Positions 48,871-61,208 of a DNA stretch of 64,000 bases are shown here, piece by piece. The notes beneath the pieces were generated by a model, which saw nothing but the letters and a program-made list of their open reading frames with translations, made no database searches and had not been told where the DNA came from. The DNA comes from Lepidonotus clava (Eukaryota; Annelida; Polychaeta; Phyllodocida; Polynoidae). Both the position numbers and the translations under genes were made by a program. Positions within the stretch are counted from its first letter, which is position 1; each line of letters opens with the position of its first letter. Where the stretch lies: the NCBI GenBank assembly GCA_936440205.1, contig OW387139.1:27120378-27184377 (forward strand), given 5' to 3'.

Positions 48871-49770
48871 ATCCAATCTGGCTCGGCGAGGAATTCGGGG
48901 CGATTGAACCTAGATAAAGAATGGTGAGACTATGGGCGCCGAAGGAAAGGCCAGATTTGCTGCTTAATGGATCATTAGTTATGAGTTTTGAATCATTAGT
49001 CGGGTAGTCGCGTTTTATTGTCTTTAATTGGTAATGATTGCCAATTTTCCCATCTGTTCTCTGCATCCCATCAGCCCCGCCCGCAGCCAGAACAAAGACG
49101 GTGGTTGGCGGAACCCAGCACCTAATACCACCCAGCCGCCTACCGTCAGCATAACTCGAGTAGGTTTAGTCTACTGATTCTCCCCCGCAGCCACTACATA
49201 CATCAAAGATAATCGTTTTCTGAGGAAATAACCCCTGATTCTGCTTTGAGGATTTGCATAAATAAACCCATTCTAAATCACGTTGGATCATGATAAAAGT
49301 GGAACCTTACCGTAAGCACTGAATCTAATGATACATTTGCAACGTGGGTATGGTTTGGACAGAATTGCTTTCAATCCGAGTGCAATGACCGTTTCAACGT
49401 ACTCTATTCTGTGAGTTGCTCCTTGCAGGGGTCAGGCCTGCGTGTTTCATTGGGCGAGCAGCCCGGCGGGCGGTAGGCCTGTGGTGGGAGGGGCTGGGCT
49501 GCCACACCTCCGCCCAGTTGGCGGTGATGGATCGTTATTATGGACGTGTTATGTTCACGGAAGGAACAATGCCCGGAAATTAGAATCCACACCGGTGTGC
49601 TTTATGTGTCAGCGTGACGAGCAGGTGAAGGGGCGAGCAGCTCACCCCACAGCCGTCTGGTCCACCTGCCTGCCGCATCTCAACACGGCTTTGGGTTTCA
49701 TTTCCTAGATCACCTTTGGGCTGCCCGTTCTCTGCATGGCTACCCAATGAGACGGTCCTGTCTGGTTTTC
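48870..49770. other. GC-rich islands
   Basis: Moderate GC at 48870-49200 and high GC at 49420-49720. Overlapping frames of 62-88 codons are featureless. Candidate regulatory elements. Confidence 0.3.
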
Positions 49771-50260
49771 TCACTACATGTACGTCTGTCATATAAGTTT
49801 GTCTCTGTCCTCATCCTCCGACATTAAACTCCCACGGTCACATTCAGCTTTAGTTTTCGCTTCTTATATATATAATGTACTTTAGTTGAATCCGTCAGGT
49901 GTCCCGTGCCAATCTATAAAATAGAACCTCTCCACATTTGTTACACAATTGAATTTTAAGTTGATTCCAATTACCATAACAATGAAATCGCTATTGTTTT
50001 GCTAAAATGCTGATTTAGTCGAGCAAATGTAACAAACAAAAATCATGTGATGAATCCATGGATGATTCATGAGCATGACACGAGTTTGAAAGACAAAGAA
50101 TATGTATGGATATTGAGTAAAAAGGTAGAATAACTGTTTTGATATCTTATATCGTAGTCAATAAATAAGTGTTTCTGTCTTGACATGAATATTCTCATTC
50201 TGGCACAAAAGCCTGAATCATTAAGTCATAATTAGGTCAATGCATGAAATCATGTAAACT
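49770..50260. other. AT-rich spacer upstream of a candidate promoter
   Basis: AT-rich with no gene or repeat. Confidence 0.5.
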
Positions 50261-50265
50261 GGAAG

Positions 50266-50340
50266 TGACGTCATGAAAGAGCCAATGATAAAAAAGCATG
50301 TACCTATAAAAGCATGTGTAAGACCACAATTAAACAGTCC
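50266..50340 (+). promoter_or_regulatory. candidate core promoter: CRE, CCAAT, TATA, initiator
   Basis: A perfect palindromic CRE TGACGTCA (50266-50273), a CCAAT pentamer (50282-50286) and TATAAAAG (50305-50312) come in the usual order. CAGTCC follows with A at 50336, 31 bases after the first T of the TATA box. If that A is +1, the CRE starts at -70 and CCAAT at -54, normal distances. CREB/ATF and NF-Y would be the expected binders. Downstream sequence has no recognisable exon; a 77-codon frame at 50495-50728 is unlike anything known. It could drive a non-coding RNA, be a remnant of a mobile element, or be coincidence. Confidence 0.4.
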
Positions 50341-50780
50341 TGATGTGGAACTCATGGTGTTTACATCTTCTCCTTCTTGGGCCAAACCAATTTAAGGCCT
50401 ACTTTTAGCTTCTGAGACATGCGACACAGGACACGAAGCCAGGAAGGAACCAGAAGTTAGGGTTTAATCGGAAGGCTGGACCCACCTAAATTGGGTGGGT
50501 ATGACACAAAACATGGGAATGGGTGGCATTAGGGCACAAAGCGCAGGCATGGAAGGACTAACCGACACAGGCATGATGACGATGCTATGTTACCACCTTT
50601 TCCTCAGATCTCCCAGTAACAAAATACTCGATCCACCCCACTCTAGCCTTTGTGTGTGGGTCCTGTATGTGACAATAAGTGTCAACGCCAGACATAGCAT
50701 AACACAGGATACTTTTGTATCTTTTTAACCCAGCTGTCATTTGCGGTCTGACTAGATCCACGGATCTATAGGACCGTGCC
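50341..50780. other. possible transcribed region, no exon recognised
   Basis: Moderate GC. A short inverted repeat (ACCCACC / GGTGGGT) lies near 50480-50500. The 77-codon frame beginning at 50495 has repeated Met-Gly early on and no domain. Its only support is its position 160 bp downstream of the candidate promoter. Confidence 0.25.
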
Positions 50781-51190
50781 TATCCTTGCCTTCCAGCACC
50801 AAGAACGCCAGGTACGCAATTCATTTCGAATTCCCTCGAAAGGCCGCGCACCCTGGTATAAGATGTCCCCAGGGTTTGGCCTGGTTGTGAATATCGCCGT
50901 ATCAGGTTAGACGGAGGAGAGTGTGGGGAGTGGGGCTCATGGCGCAGAGTGGTATTAGAGTGTGAGGAATGGGGCACCTGCCGACAGGTGGCCTCCTGAT
51001 CGGCGCGGCCAGACACCGCGACGTCGGCAAAGACGGCAGACGGAGAGGAACCGGAAAGCAATAGTCCTAGGTGGGGGCTTGGGGTGACAGTCGAGGCCCG
51101 GGCGGCGGTCAGACGAATCGGATTGAAATATTATTCCAGCTGGGGCAGGCACGGGGTGTCCAATTACCTGGCGGTGAATCCCACCCATCC
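50780..51190. other. GC-rich island
   Basis: GC-rich. CCGACAGGTGGC at 50981-50992 fits the CTCF core at 10 of 12 positions. Minus-strand frames of 77-93 codons are Arg/Ser/Pro-rich only. Candidate regulatory element. Confidence 0.3.
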
Positions 51191-51600
51191 TTATGAATAT
51201 AAATCACCGTAGACTGGCCGCATCTGCAACATAGAGCTAATTTACTTTACAACCCTAGCTTATTACGACACCATCCACAATGCGCGGTTGGATCCTATAA
51301 ACAATGGCACGGAGATGGCTGAGACACGCAGAGAAAAACACAGACTTAAGTTCTGAGAGGTAAAATCCATGTTCTCTCCCAAAGAAATATTTGTGCCCCA
51401 AGCGCCTCTGCCTCAAATCCTATTGGTGCTTGCAGCAGCCATATTTTATAAAAGACTTAAGGAGAGAGAAATTAGATTAGAAGAGGAGCAGCTCGTTTTC
51501 TACGTTACATCTAAATGTAGACCACGCGAGCTGAATGATTTATTACCGAACATGAAGGAATAGCACTGAGAGTATATCACGACACATGTAATACCAGCAC
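51190..51600. other. mixed spacer with a short open frame
   Basis: AT-rich to mixed. Apart from the short frame at 51369-51563 nothing is recognised. Confidence 0.4.
51369..51563 (+). CDS. small open frame, hydrophobic then charged (doubtful)
   Basis: A 64-codon frame starting at ATG 51369, with an in-frame stop shortly upstream, so it would be complete. The product has a hydrophobic stretch at about residues 14-26 (LPQILLVLAAAIF) followed by a strongly charged, helix-prone segment (KRLKEREIRLEEEQ) at about 28-41. That is a plausible shape for a small membrane-anchored peptide, but frames of this length are expected by chance and I recognise no family. No promoter or splice context supports it. 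Confidence 0.12.
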   Translation: MFSPKEIFVPQAPLPQILLVLAAAIFYKRLKEREIRLEEEQLVFYVTSKCRPRELNDLLPNMKE

Positions 51601-53170
51601 TAATTTGATAGAGCTGGGCGCCAAGCCGTAATAAGTTTACATACCCACTTACGCCCACACCTATACAGCCGGCGTCCGAGGTATTGGGTAAGAATAAGAT
51701 AGTTTCTCCTGCCGCTCAGATCCTCCTAATAGGGCCAAGGTTTTTTTTTCTGATGGCATAGTTTGCGCTAGCGTAGGCCAGGATTGCTTGGGTGTTTGTC
51801 AAAGGGGCAGTTCGTATGGCCTTCACGACTCCAATCTGGGAGCTGCTCTAGGATCGCCCCGTGTGCGGATCACCATAAAGATGTAGCCTGGCCGTACAAA
51901 AACACATAGGCTTGCCCGAAATAATTCTGAAGGGGACTAGTCCATCTGAATAGCATGCAGGGTATCTGATAGCCGCCGCATTGCAATAAACCTAGTTTTC
52001 GGCCCATCAGGCCATCTCCGTCAGAGCCGGGGAAGTATTGCATTCCGACTTGGAAGGCCCTGTATGGTCAAAATGTAGGACAGGGGCCGAGGGTTATTAA
52101 AGTACGAGGACGATTCATTGTAACATTGCTGGACGACAGTTGTCCTGGGCAGTTGTCACACATACGTGTGTGAATTCCGAAGAGGTGGTTAGGTGCAAGA
52201 CATTCAGCAATGATGAGGGATGTCGATACTAATGTTGTATGGGTCTTTATGGATGGAAGGTGGAATATAGTGCATTGCTTTTAGTTAAGGCGAGTCTATG
52301 ATATTTCAATTGTCAGACTTCAAACGCCATGGTTGTTGTTGGAGGCGACACACTCACCAAAAAAACTAGATTTGTATGACGACTACTAAATGTCATAAAT
52401 CAAAATGAATTTGAGAACCGTAACCACACCATGCAAATACTCAATTAAGCAACTTTCATAAATTTCCTCGTCGGCCTCTTAGATATGTAGTAAATGAAGG
52501 TATAATTTTAGGCCTACCCCAAGGGATCACACATCCTCTTCCAGTGTTAACCTGTCATGCAGCCAGGGGTGAGTGTCCCAGGTCTGTTGGCTGTCGGTGT
52601 AACCATACCAAGGCCCATGCGGCTGGACACCGTGGTGGAAGGGGTCAGTGAGCCACACACGGTCCGATGCCTCTGATTGGCCACTCAATAACTCAACAAA
52701 GGATATATATAAATGGGACTCTTTCGCTATGTGGGATATGTTGGACAGAACTGACAGTATCACATCATTTAAGGGTTTACGTGAATGAGCTCATCTTATG
52801 TTTTTCGGGGAACATGCACAAACGCAATTTGAAACATTTTGTTTGCTGATGGTTTCTGTCCTCAAGTTGATATCTGACTGTCCCATGCAGATCCATCATC
52901 CTGGTTACATGGAAAGCCTCTTGCTGTGCCTGTGATGCCCATCTACCGTATACTCTACGGTCAGCCCCCGGTCACGACTGGTCGACAACGTGAGGGTGAT
53001 ATCAGGTCTGAGCTGCACATGACAGCTAAGGTCCATTGCCCTTGTTCTTCACGGACCTAACGGTCATTGAACCGTCCGTCATGTCCAGGTGGAGGCTGTC
53101 CGGACCAGGTGTCCGGCAATACGTTATAAACCAGGTGTGGATCGTGGGCACTTAAGCCGGGGATGCAATT
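51600..53170. other. GC-rich islands
   Basis: Moderate to high GC at 51600-52130 and 52530-53160 with an AT-rich gap. CACTAATT lies at 51598-51605 and TAGGCCTA at 52509-52516. Frames of 60-78 codons are featureless. Candidate regulatory elements. Confidence 0.3.
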
Positions 53171-53473
53171 GAATTTGAACAGAACACCGAACCTACATAC
53201 AAATAATTCTAGATCTCATCCTTCTCCCTGGTCATATGTGGATTTATTGTACAGGCCAATTAGAACATCCCTAAGGGGGAAAGCCACCAAATGAAACATG
53301 CACATTATCATCGTTTTTAGTTATAATATGATAATGGTATATACAATGATATAAATGATAAAGTAATTGAACAGAACTGCGAGATTCCAAGGTCACATTT
53401 AAACATCGTTCTAACTGCATTATACGATTTGTCAATGGTTCTTATAACAAATCTGAGTGTCATAGGGTCCTTC
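53170..53473. other. AT-rich spacer
   Basis: Nothing recognised. The part next to 53474 may be 3' untranslated sequence of the LINE. Confidence 0.4.
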
Positions 53474-54090
53474 TTATTCATGGATAAAATCCATAGTTGC
53501 CAAATAATTCCTTACAGAATTCTTAAATTCAAATCTATTTTCAATATTTCTGATGTATCTGGGTATTGACAACCGTAGTTTACACCCTCTATAATCTGAT
53601 AATAGGGTGATTTTTTGGCCTGTTAAGAGTGAGGTCTTTTTATAATAAATTGGCTACTTTCTTGGTCCCTAGTAATTCTGTTTTGTTTTTTTAAGCCAAA
53701 TCCCCTTCTCTTTAAATGTAAACATCAAGTTCAATAAAATTTAATGATTTTTCCTGTTTTCAGTGTTGCCAATTTCGATCTATGAAGAAGTTCTCTTCTG
53801 GCTATATCAACAGGTCTATTTACCATGTATACTATTCTCAGTGCCTTATATTGTACTTTTTCCAATTTGTTTAATTCTGTGTTTTTACATGAATCCAACA
53901 AAATGTCACAATATTCAAAATATGGCAGTATGGTTTGTTTATAGACTAGTAATGAGGTTTGTATAGTTAAACCTTTTCGCAATTTTTTCAGCTTATAAAT
54001 CTTCTGGTAATCTGTCATATTATATAATGTCAGACTATCAAGAGATCGATATGATATTACCTCCTTGTCACTAAATCAGGATGGCTAACC
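53474..54090 (-). mobile_element. LINE remnant, C-terminal part of reverse transcriptase
   Basis: The longest open piece (95 codons, 54018-53731) reads as the thumb and post-RT region of a non-LTR retrotransposon: KLKKLRKGLTIQTSLLVYKQ, then ILPYFEYCDILLDS, then LEKVQYKALRIV and RRELLHRSKLATL. This order is typical of CR1/L2/Jockey-group LINEs. Further 3' another phase gives EFKNSVRNYL and a stop at 53474-53476, matching the usual end of such proteins, so at least one frameshift has occurred. Some RT sequence continues to about 54090. The endonuclease, the YADD catalytic core and the 5' part are absent: a typical 5'-truncated, inactive copy. Confidence 0.8.
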
Positions 54091-54620
54091 AGATACGGTA
54101 TCCAGGCTTTTTTTTGAGTTCTCGCATAATGGTTTTATTTGAAAACTTGCATGGTAACAATGTATATTATTTCTAAAAAAAAATCATTCCTTTTGAGCTA
54201 TAAACATTGCCATTTGCAGTTATCTCTTTAACTAGACCCTAGGTTTTAAATCCAAAAATATGATATATTATCTTGTATTATGATCTATAAGGTAGATATT
54301 AACCAGCCGCTTGTACAGGGAGAGTAGAATGCATTTCATCCTGCAGCTTAGACGACTTTGAATCCGTTTTAGTCTATAATTTGCTTTACGGATTTTGGGG
54401 CGTCTAGATTCTAGAAGTCAGACACCTAGCCGGGCAAAATGAATGCCAGACTTTCAGATTGTATTTTATCGACAAAGTCTTTTCAATCTTATAACCTACA
54501 CACGGCCATACTAATGTGAATGTACGTGCAGTTGTTACGAAAATGCTATAGCAATTTCCTCGATCTACCTTATACGACTACAATCTTTTAACATTCTGTC
54601 TGTCTGAGACCGGGAAATGG
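54091..54620. other. AT-rich spacer
   Basis: Nothing recognisable. More LINE sequence too decayed to read is possible next to 54090. Confidence 0.4.
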
Positions 54621-55170
54621 ATTAAAATTGTGAGCGGCTGTATATTTGTTGAGCAGCTCTCTAATGCTTCAGGCGGGGGTGTAGGGGAATGTCAACTCTA
54701 TGCTCTCTATATAAAAGCTTCACAATCAGTGCCGGGCACTAAATTGACAATTCCCGGGCCGACGGGTCGCTGCTGGCCATTTGCCGACAGGCAGTCAAGT
54801 GTCGGGCCCCAGATCAGCGGCCATCAGCGGGCTCCGTGCCGATCCCCCAATTAGTGCGGGCCCTACGAGCCCCCCCAGAGGCGGGGGGCGCTCGGCGGGG
54901 GGCGGCCGGCGCGGGAGGGGTCAACTCACCGGCGCCTTCATGTTGGCCAAACACGGCCAAGATTCGGTTTGACAGAGCCCAGGGCCGACGCCAAGCCCAT
55001 TGCACTGTAGGCCTTTAACCCGAGCCATTGGTCGGCTCACTTGGCCGGACGTCTCTTGGGGAACGTAGACCGCCATGTACAATACATGGAGCATGCACCT
55101 CCAGCCGTGGCCTGTAGCGCTCAGAACACACGCCGCATGGCCGCACTGACAGCAGGACATAATGTATGTA
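54620..55170. other. GC-rich island with TATA-like box at its edge
   Basis: Very GC-rich from 54730 to 55000. TATATAAAAG at 54708-54717 lies just upstream, but the nearest initiator-like TCAGT (54726-54730) is too close for a standard promoter. AATTAGTG (54849-54856) and TTGGCCGGAC (55041-55050) are shared with other islands. Frames of 60-79 codons on both strands are composition-driven. Candidate regulatory or promoter-like element. Confidence 0.35.
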
Positions 55171-57555
55171 GACTAGTTCTGTACAGATAAGTGGACCGAT
55201 TGAGACGTATTGCAGTATGGGATTGACATGGTAGCCCTGCCGTTATTTCTGATTAAAGTCTAGAAGCAAATGCTCATTGCCTCTCGCCCAGGTCGGAGGG
55301 GATCGGAGTGGACGAGGAAATAAGAGAAATCAGCCCAGATTGGCATAACGTTACCTGGGATGAGAAGGTCATCTTAGTAATAATATAGGTAGGCCTATAC
55401 GGGGATATGGACATCGAAATGGCAATCAGTAGGCCTACAAATCAAGCATACGTTATCGTTGGATAAAGAGTACGAATGATATCAAGAAGTCTTAAATTCT
55501 GCAACTTAGCAGAACATGTCTAATAAAAATGATGGTGAAAAGTTTGTCCATAACCTCGTCAGCCTATCCTAAAACAGGTTCAAGACATTTTCATTTCATA
55601 ACCTCGAATTATCTTGAATTCGAAGAAGACATTTCCGTCCTTTTTTAGTGGAATTTCTCCAAACTTCTCGTCCCGGTTTTGTATCCTATTTTCCCCGACC
55701 TACCGCAAGGCCACCATCAGTCCCTCCCAAGAAGAAAGGACCGACTCAAAGAAATAGCTACACAGGAAAAAGGGGTCAGCCAATTGATAATTCTTCCATT
55801 AATTAAGGATGCTTAATTAGGGCTACGTGCCTTTTTATGACAATTAGTTGGCGGACCTTGCCTGGGGGTCCGGTTTGACCGGTCGGCGTGACTAGCAACA
55901 CCGGGCCCCTCAAAGCCTCTACTTTATTCTGGCCTTCAGTAGAATTGGATTTTTCTGAAGTTTTTTCCCCAGTATCAGGCATTATCTTGTTAAAGGTCCG
56001 GGATCTCTGTTCCTCTTTTAGAATGAGGCATTTAGAAAAGAATCTCTTAACTAGTCCGACAGGATTTACAGATTAAGGCCATGCGAGGATATGGGGGCTC
56101 TATGGAGAAGGGGTCAGTCCATTAAAATGTCTTGGCTTGTGGTATGATTTTTTACAAAGAAACAATAAAATGAGAAAAGGAAAATAAGAAACTTTATCTA
56201 TAATTTATACATAGATATAATTATACTAGGCAAAACTGTAACACCTGATGAACCACATGTTGATAAATTCTTCTTTGAACAATGGTCCTTCAGATATTGA
56301 ATTATACCCTTGACAATACCCTCACCTCCCAAGAAAACCTCACACCATAAAGGTTTATATTTGCAATAATTGCCAAGGTTGCGTTTAGTTTTGAAAACTA
56401 GAGTAATAATGTGTTATATATATAATTATATATATATATATATATAAATGTTTTCAGCAGCTCTTATAAAGAATTCTTTTCAGCTGATTACAGAATTGTT
56501 GTCCTCAGAACAAGTAGACCTATTATAACGAGAGATGAGGAGCGGGGAAATGGAGGAACTGAAAATTTCAGTGAAGATTTGTGACTTCAGATTATTATAT
56601 AATTATTGCAGAGAAGCTAGTCGTTGAATATCAGAAAATTGCTAGGACCCCTCTAAATGATTAATTTTCATTTTGAATTTCACATTATCTGTCATGGTGC
56701 TGTGTCATGAAAAATGCTTGCTCGTTAGTCTCAACGTGACCTTTCAAACATCTAAAGTTATAATCAACAACATTATTACCTATTTAAATTAGATATACAT
56801 TTTGGCGATACAAGAAGTGCAGACCGAGCAATAACATGCATGTGACATCTTCAGGGATGATAGAATACTGAAAAAGCCAAATGTCGATCACAAAAGATCT
56901 CAATATTAATGAAAGCTGCCCTTTACGTATGAGGTCCGTTAGTAGTCACCAGAGATAACGCTGCCACTTGTCTCTCAGTTTTCTGGTGCTTGTTTAATTC
57001 CATTGGCTCGAGCTTTCATTAACCTTTGCCCATAGACTTTCAGAAAGGTTCGGCCTCCCACAGTGCCTCTCTCGAAAGGGTTTCGCTGTATTTAGGGGGT
57101 GACTATAGCTATCTAGCTTTCACTTCGTGGGACAGCAAACAGTATCACTGCAAATCAGAACATACAGGAACAAGTAGTTAAACAGCAATCGTGTTATGTA
57201 CCAAAAGCTACAACATAAACGTAGTTTGTCAAGGGTGTCCTAGATAGGCCTATCACCGAAGCCAGTCCCTCTTTTATCCTTTCTGCAGACGATACCACAC
57301 TGTGAAAAAGACGAGTGGTTGAATGGATGTTTCGTGATTCCTTTTATTCTAATTGCACTGAGTTCATGAATTTCATGCTAAACATCGTCTTTAAGGAATA
57401 TTTCCAGAAACAAGTCCTTCGTGGGGTCCATAGTTGTAATCAAAACATTCGTTTTTACAAAGCAAATCTTGAACGATAGTGAGGGGAGGAACATCCTAGA
57501 ACATGTAGTGTAACCGTAACTGCTCAAGTAACAGAAAAGGAGGCAGACATTGTGT
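55170..57555. other. mostly AT-rich non-coding stretch
   Basis: Two TAGGCCTA copies 40 bp apart (55390-55397, 55430-55437) and another at 57245-57252. A modest GC patch lies at 55660-56000. A TA-rich microsatellite lies at about 56413-56447. No gene. Confidence 0.5.
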
Positions 57556-57860
57556 AAGCCTAGCATTGAAAGCAGCGTCTCCATATCTCAATCCCCCACT
57601 GCGGCCACCTGACGACCAACTTATATCATGGGATGGCCTGGGCCTTATGGGAAGGGTCACGTGGGTGGAGCAGTTCCGGTTGAGGGGGAGATTCATTTGG
57701 CCCCTCTCCTGGCCATCCTATCCTTGCTGGGTCAAAGCTATTTGGTCTGACTGCAGAAGCAAAACGGCACTTCATAATGTTAGCTTCAGGCCCCCAGTCG
57801 GGCCCCCACCTATATGTGTTGATTTATAAGCCCGTGGAGGAGGCAGCAGGCGAAGCCTCT
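57556..57860. other. GC-rich island
   Basis: A 300-bp GC-rich block. An 87-codon plus-strand frame (57566-57829) has no domain and the opposite strand is also open. Candidate regulatory element. Confidence 0.3.
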
Positions 57861-59190
57861 ATAGTCGGTGTGGAAATGTCTCTACGTTGTGGATGTATGA
57901 GGTGGTTTATTTGAATGTTTGTTTTGTTATACGATGTGTCGGGACCGATACGTGTTCAGATCCTTTACCGAGATGTTGAATGGCACAAGTCGACGGGCCC
58001 TAGTATATCACATTAAAAAACAGCACAGATGATTCAGGGGAAGCGATCAAGTTGTGAAGGAAACATAGGTTTTCACTTTTTTATATTACTACGGTTGGTG
58101 GGTTTCGAAAATGGTACGTATTTTCTATGATGATATTTCTGACTAGAAAAAAAGTGTTCAGAGAATGGCTTTTCATGTTTTTGTTATTATAGTAGTACAA
58201 TGTAGATGCGAAATTTCCATTTAACATCTGGTGTTTATTGCTAACACAACCATCGTTTGGTTAAATAATAACTCATTCAATCAGCGTAAACACTGATATT
58301 TGTCTGCAGTTGACCTCTCTCCTTCGAAGGAATTTATGTTTTTTTCTTTGTTTCTACTTTTAGCACAAATGAGAGGGGAAAAAGTACTAATTCTAACCGA
58401 CCTTTCCGATAATGAACAAACGGAAGTTGAGGTCGTCAGAGATGAACGTTTGTCGAATTCTTGTTGCATGTAAATATTATCATATCAGAGCGTAGGTCTA
58501 CCCGCTGTTATTTTCATAACACGTTTTCTTACTGCATAATAATTATACTTTATTTTAAGGAAAAAGAACTGCACCAACATAATGCCAAATTACGCTCGGT
58601 TTTGGTAATTTGAATTTTCTGAATCAGTAAGACATTAGTATAGAAATATTGTGACTCAATATAATTATGATATTATAGCAGTGCTGACAGATACAATCTA
58701 GTGCTTGGTGCGATAAGGGGGGTGGGTTCGATCAGTCATGCACTGATGGAATGGACCTTTCCTTTTTTTTCGTTGCGCCAATTGCTTTACTAGATGTTCA
58801 ATTATTTTGTGTAATAATTGCACTGATAAGGTACAGGGTACCATTTCATACCTTATACTGAAAATAGAGTGACCATCCTGGAACGTACGATAAAATTCAA
58901 TGTTGTGCTTATGAACGAATTTTATGAAGATGTCCAACAACCAAATGCTTATGAAACCTCTCTTTGTTGATACTCTACTCCGTATTTATATGCGGTGACT
59001 TGATCAGTTGATAGCGAACATAAAAGAATCCATGACCGTTACTTAAGAGCATTGCTAGAGCGTACTAAAAGTATAAACGCCAAAACCTCGGTATATACAA
59101 TGTCGTTCTTACCAGTCTGTGAGCCCTATATAGAGAACCTATATGGTTCAAACTAGGCCTACAAGCCTGTAAAAGACCAACAGCGATTTT
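57860..59190. other. AT-rich non-coding stretch
   Basis: Contains an 8-bp-arm inverted repeat (CAATTATT / AATAATTG) at 58799-58820 and TAGGCCTA at 59154-59161. No gene. Confidence 0.5.
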
Positions 59191-59730
59191 ATCAGGCGGG
59201 ACCACATCACTCAGATGGCCACGGGCTTGGTTTAGACCGGGTCATATTCAACAAAAAGAACAGATCCGCTATTCTACCAAAATAAATCCGGCTATTCTAA
59301 GAAAACCCCTTTCAAGAATTACTTGGTGCTCTAACCGCCCCGAGGCTTTCCGTTTGTAGTCATTGTGACCCGGCTGGCCTTGGTCCAACATGGCCGCCAT
59401 AATGTGTCATCAAAGTCGGCCAAGGATAGAGAAGGATGAGACGGGGGTGGGTGGGAGATGTGACGATGCTCATCTACAGCACGGGGTGTTGGGGTGTGGC
59501 TGCAGTATTGACACGGGGAATATTTGCCGGCCGGTGAACGTCCTCTTTGGTCGGTGTGTTTGAAGACGCCTCTGGTCGTTGGCTCCCGCTCTGAAAAGGA
59601 CGCCCCGACACACTTTCCTATCTGCTTTTGGTCAGGGCTTAGTCGACCGGGGCTGTGCTTGTTGCTATCATCCTATCATTGCTTTCCCCAGACCGACTGG
59701 TCTGCAGCAGCCTTCGATATAGGATGTATA
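59190..59730. other. GC-rich island
   Basis: GC-rich, complex. A 69-codon frame (59524-59733) is featureless. Candidate regulatory element. Confidence 0.3.
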
Positions 59731-60340
59731 TAGAACCACTTCAAATAGAGTGCTTTAGAAGGACGGCTTTTACAGCGAGGGTCCTACACAGCCATGTAAA
59801 TGGGAAGACGGCAAAGATGTAGCCACAAGCCACATTGTGCATGGACACTGACAACACACATGTACCCATGGTCTGCCAATGGCTTCTTCTTCGCTGTGTT
59901 ATGTTGAATGTCGGATAGATTTGTTCATAGTGTTCGTCCTATGCAGTGGAGCTGATTCACAGGTTACATTCGACCGTTTCTCTACACTGGAAAATAGGCA
60001 GCCTTGTTGTGAATGTAGTGTGGGGTTGCCGCAATTCATTCACCTTAATAATTATTCCTGACTGTACAAAACTATAATAATTATGACACTGTATGATATA
60101 CAATTAAAACGCAGTCGTTGCCCTTATTCGTATTGCAACTTTCTATCAGGTTAATATACCCAAGCCTCACTCGCGAAGCATGAGTGTCTCTGGTTCGAAT
60201 TAGAACTGGAGAAGAAAAAACATTTTCTCCTGACTTTAAGTAAGGATTTATGGACGAAACGCTGTTGAAATAGCTTACTGATTTAAGCACATTCTTTAAG
60301 AAAGGCAGTGATCCAAAATAACATCCCTTCTACATGTATT

Positions 60341-60447
60341 GAAAAGTGCGCTTTGAGTCAGCGGGATTTCAGTTCGACTGTATGTTTTACCGAAAAGTCT
60401 GTTTTGAGTCAGTATGGATTTCAGTTGAATTCGACTTATGTTTTATC
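60341..60447 (+). repeat. tandem duplication, units of 51 and 56 bp
   Basis: Unit 1 60341-60391 and unit 2 60392-60447 both begin GAAAAGT, contain TTTGAGTCAG and GGATTTCAGTT, and end in ATGTTTTA. They differ by several substitutions and small insertions, so the duplication is moderately old. Confidence 0.8.
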
Positions 60448-61200
60448 TCACATAATCCTACAAAAAGTATAATCCATGAATCTCTTTTTGAAGTAGGGAA
60501 ACCCCAAGGATGTCCTTACACGCCCATCAGACGGTCGGAGCAACCAGATTAATCAGCTAGCTTGTTGCCACAGTCTCGTCAGTTGCATGGGCCTGTGTTG
60601 ACAAGTCTTCGGGGTTTGGCAAGGAATGCCATTCCCCTGATTAAATCTGTCACAAATCAGGGATTTAATGGAGCGGCGAGGACCAGCTTACCGCCAACTA
60701 CCCCTAACTGTATTCACCCGTTAACCCAGCATTCCCTAGTGCTCATATTTAGGTTCTATGCAGTAGATTGTATGATAAGATTTGATCGCGATGGTTGGTT
60801 CCGGGATTTCATTTAAGCCTCTGATGCATTTACATGTATTCCATTATCTAGGAATCTGGGAATCAATATAACATTCACCCAATGGGGATCCAACTTTGAT
60901 TCCTCAAGTCCGCTGGTAGTTCAAGAAACCCCTATTCATGACAATGCATTATGACAGCTTCAGCGATAGTGGAGTGACGAAAAGATATGGTCTGAAACCA
61001 AGTTGGAAGACCTTCCGAAGGATTTGAGAGTTTTGACTTTCTGGTATGTCTTATAACCTGATAACCTTAGAAACAACCGAAAGGTTCTTTAAACCCACTT
61101 TTTGAACATAACCCCATGGGAATAGTTTTCTATTTTAACACAAATTTATAAATAATGATTGCTTAGATCATTTTCACAGTGATTGGTTAGTTTGTTGCCT

Positions 61201-61208
61201 TGACGTCA
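61201..61208. promoter_or_regulatory. perfect CRE
   Basis: TGACGTCA, the palindromic CREB/ATF site, in AT-rich DNA. It is one of three perfect copies in the window (50266, 61201, 63321). Weak evidence on its own. Confidence 0.25.

Noticed and set aside
57108-57119. miR-9-like GCTATCTAGCTT
   Set aside because: No hairpin and a differing seed; short chance match.
60180-60215. tRNA-like B-box sequence near 60190 (GGTTCGAATT)
   Set aside because: No A box or cloverleaf pairing upstream.
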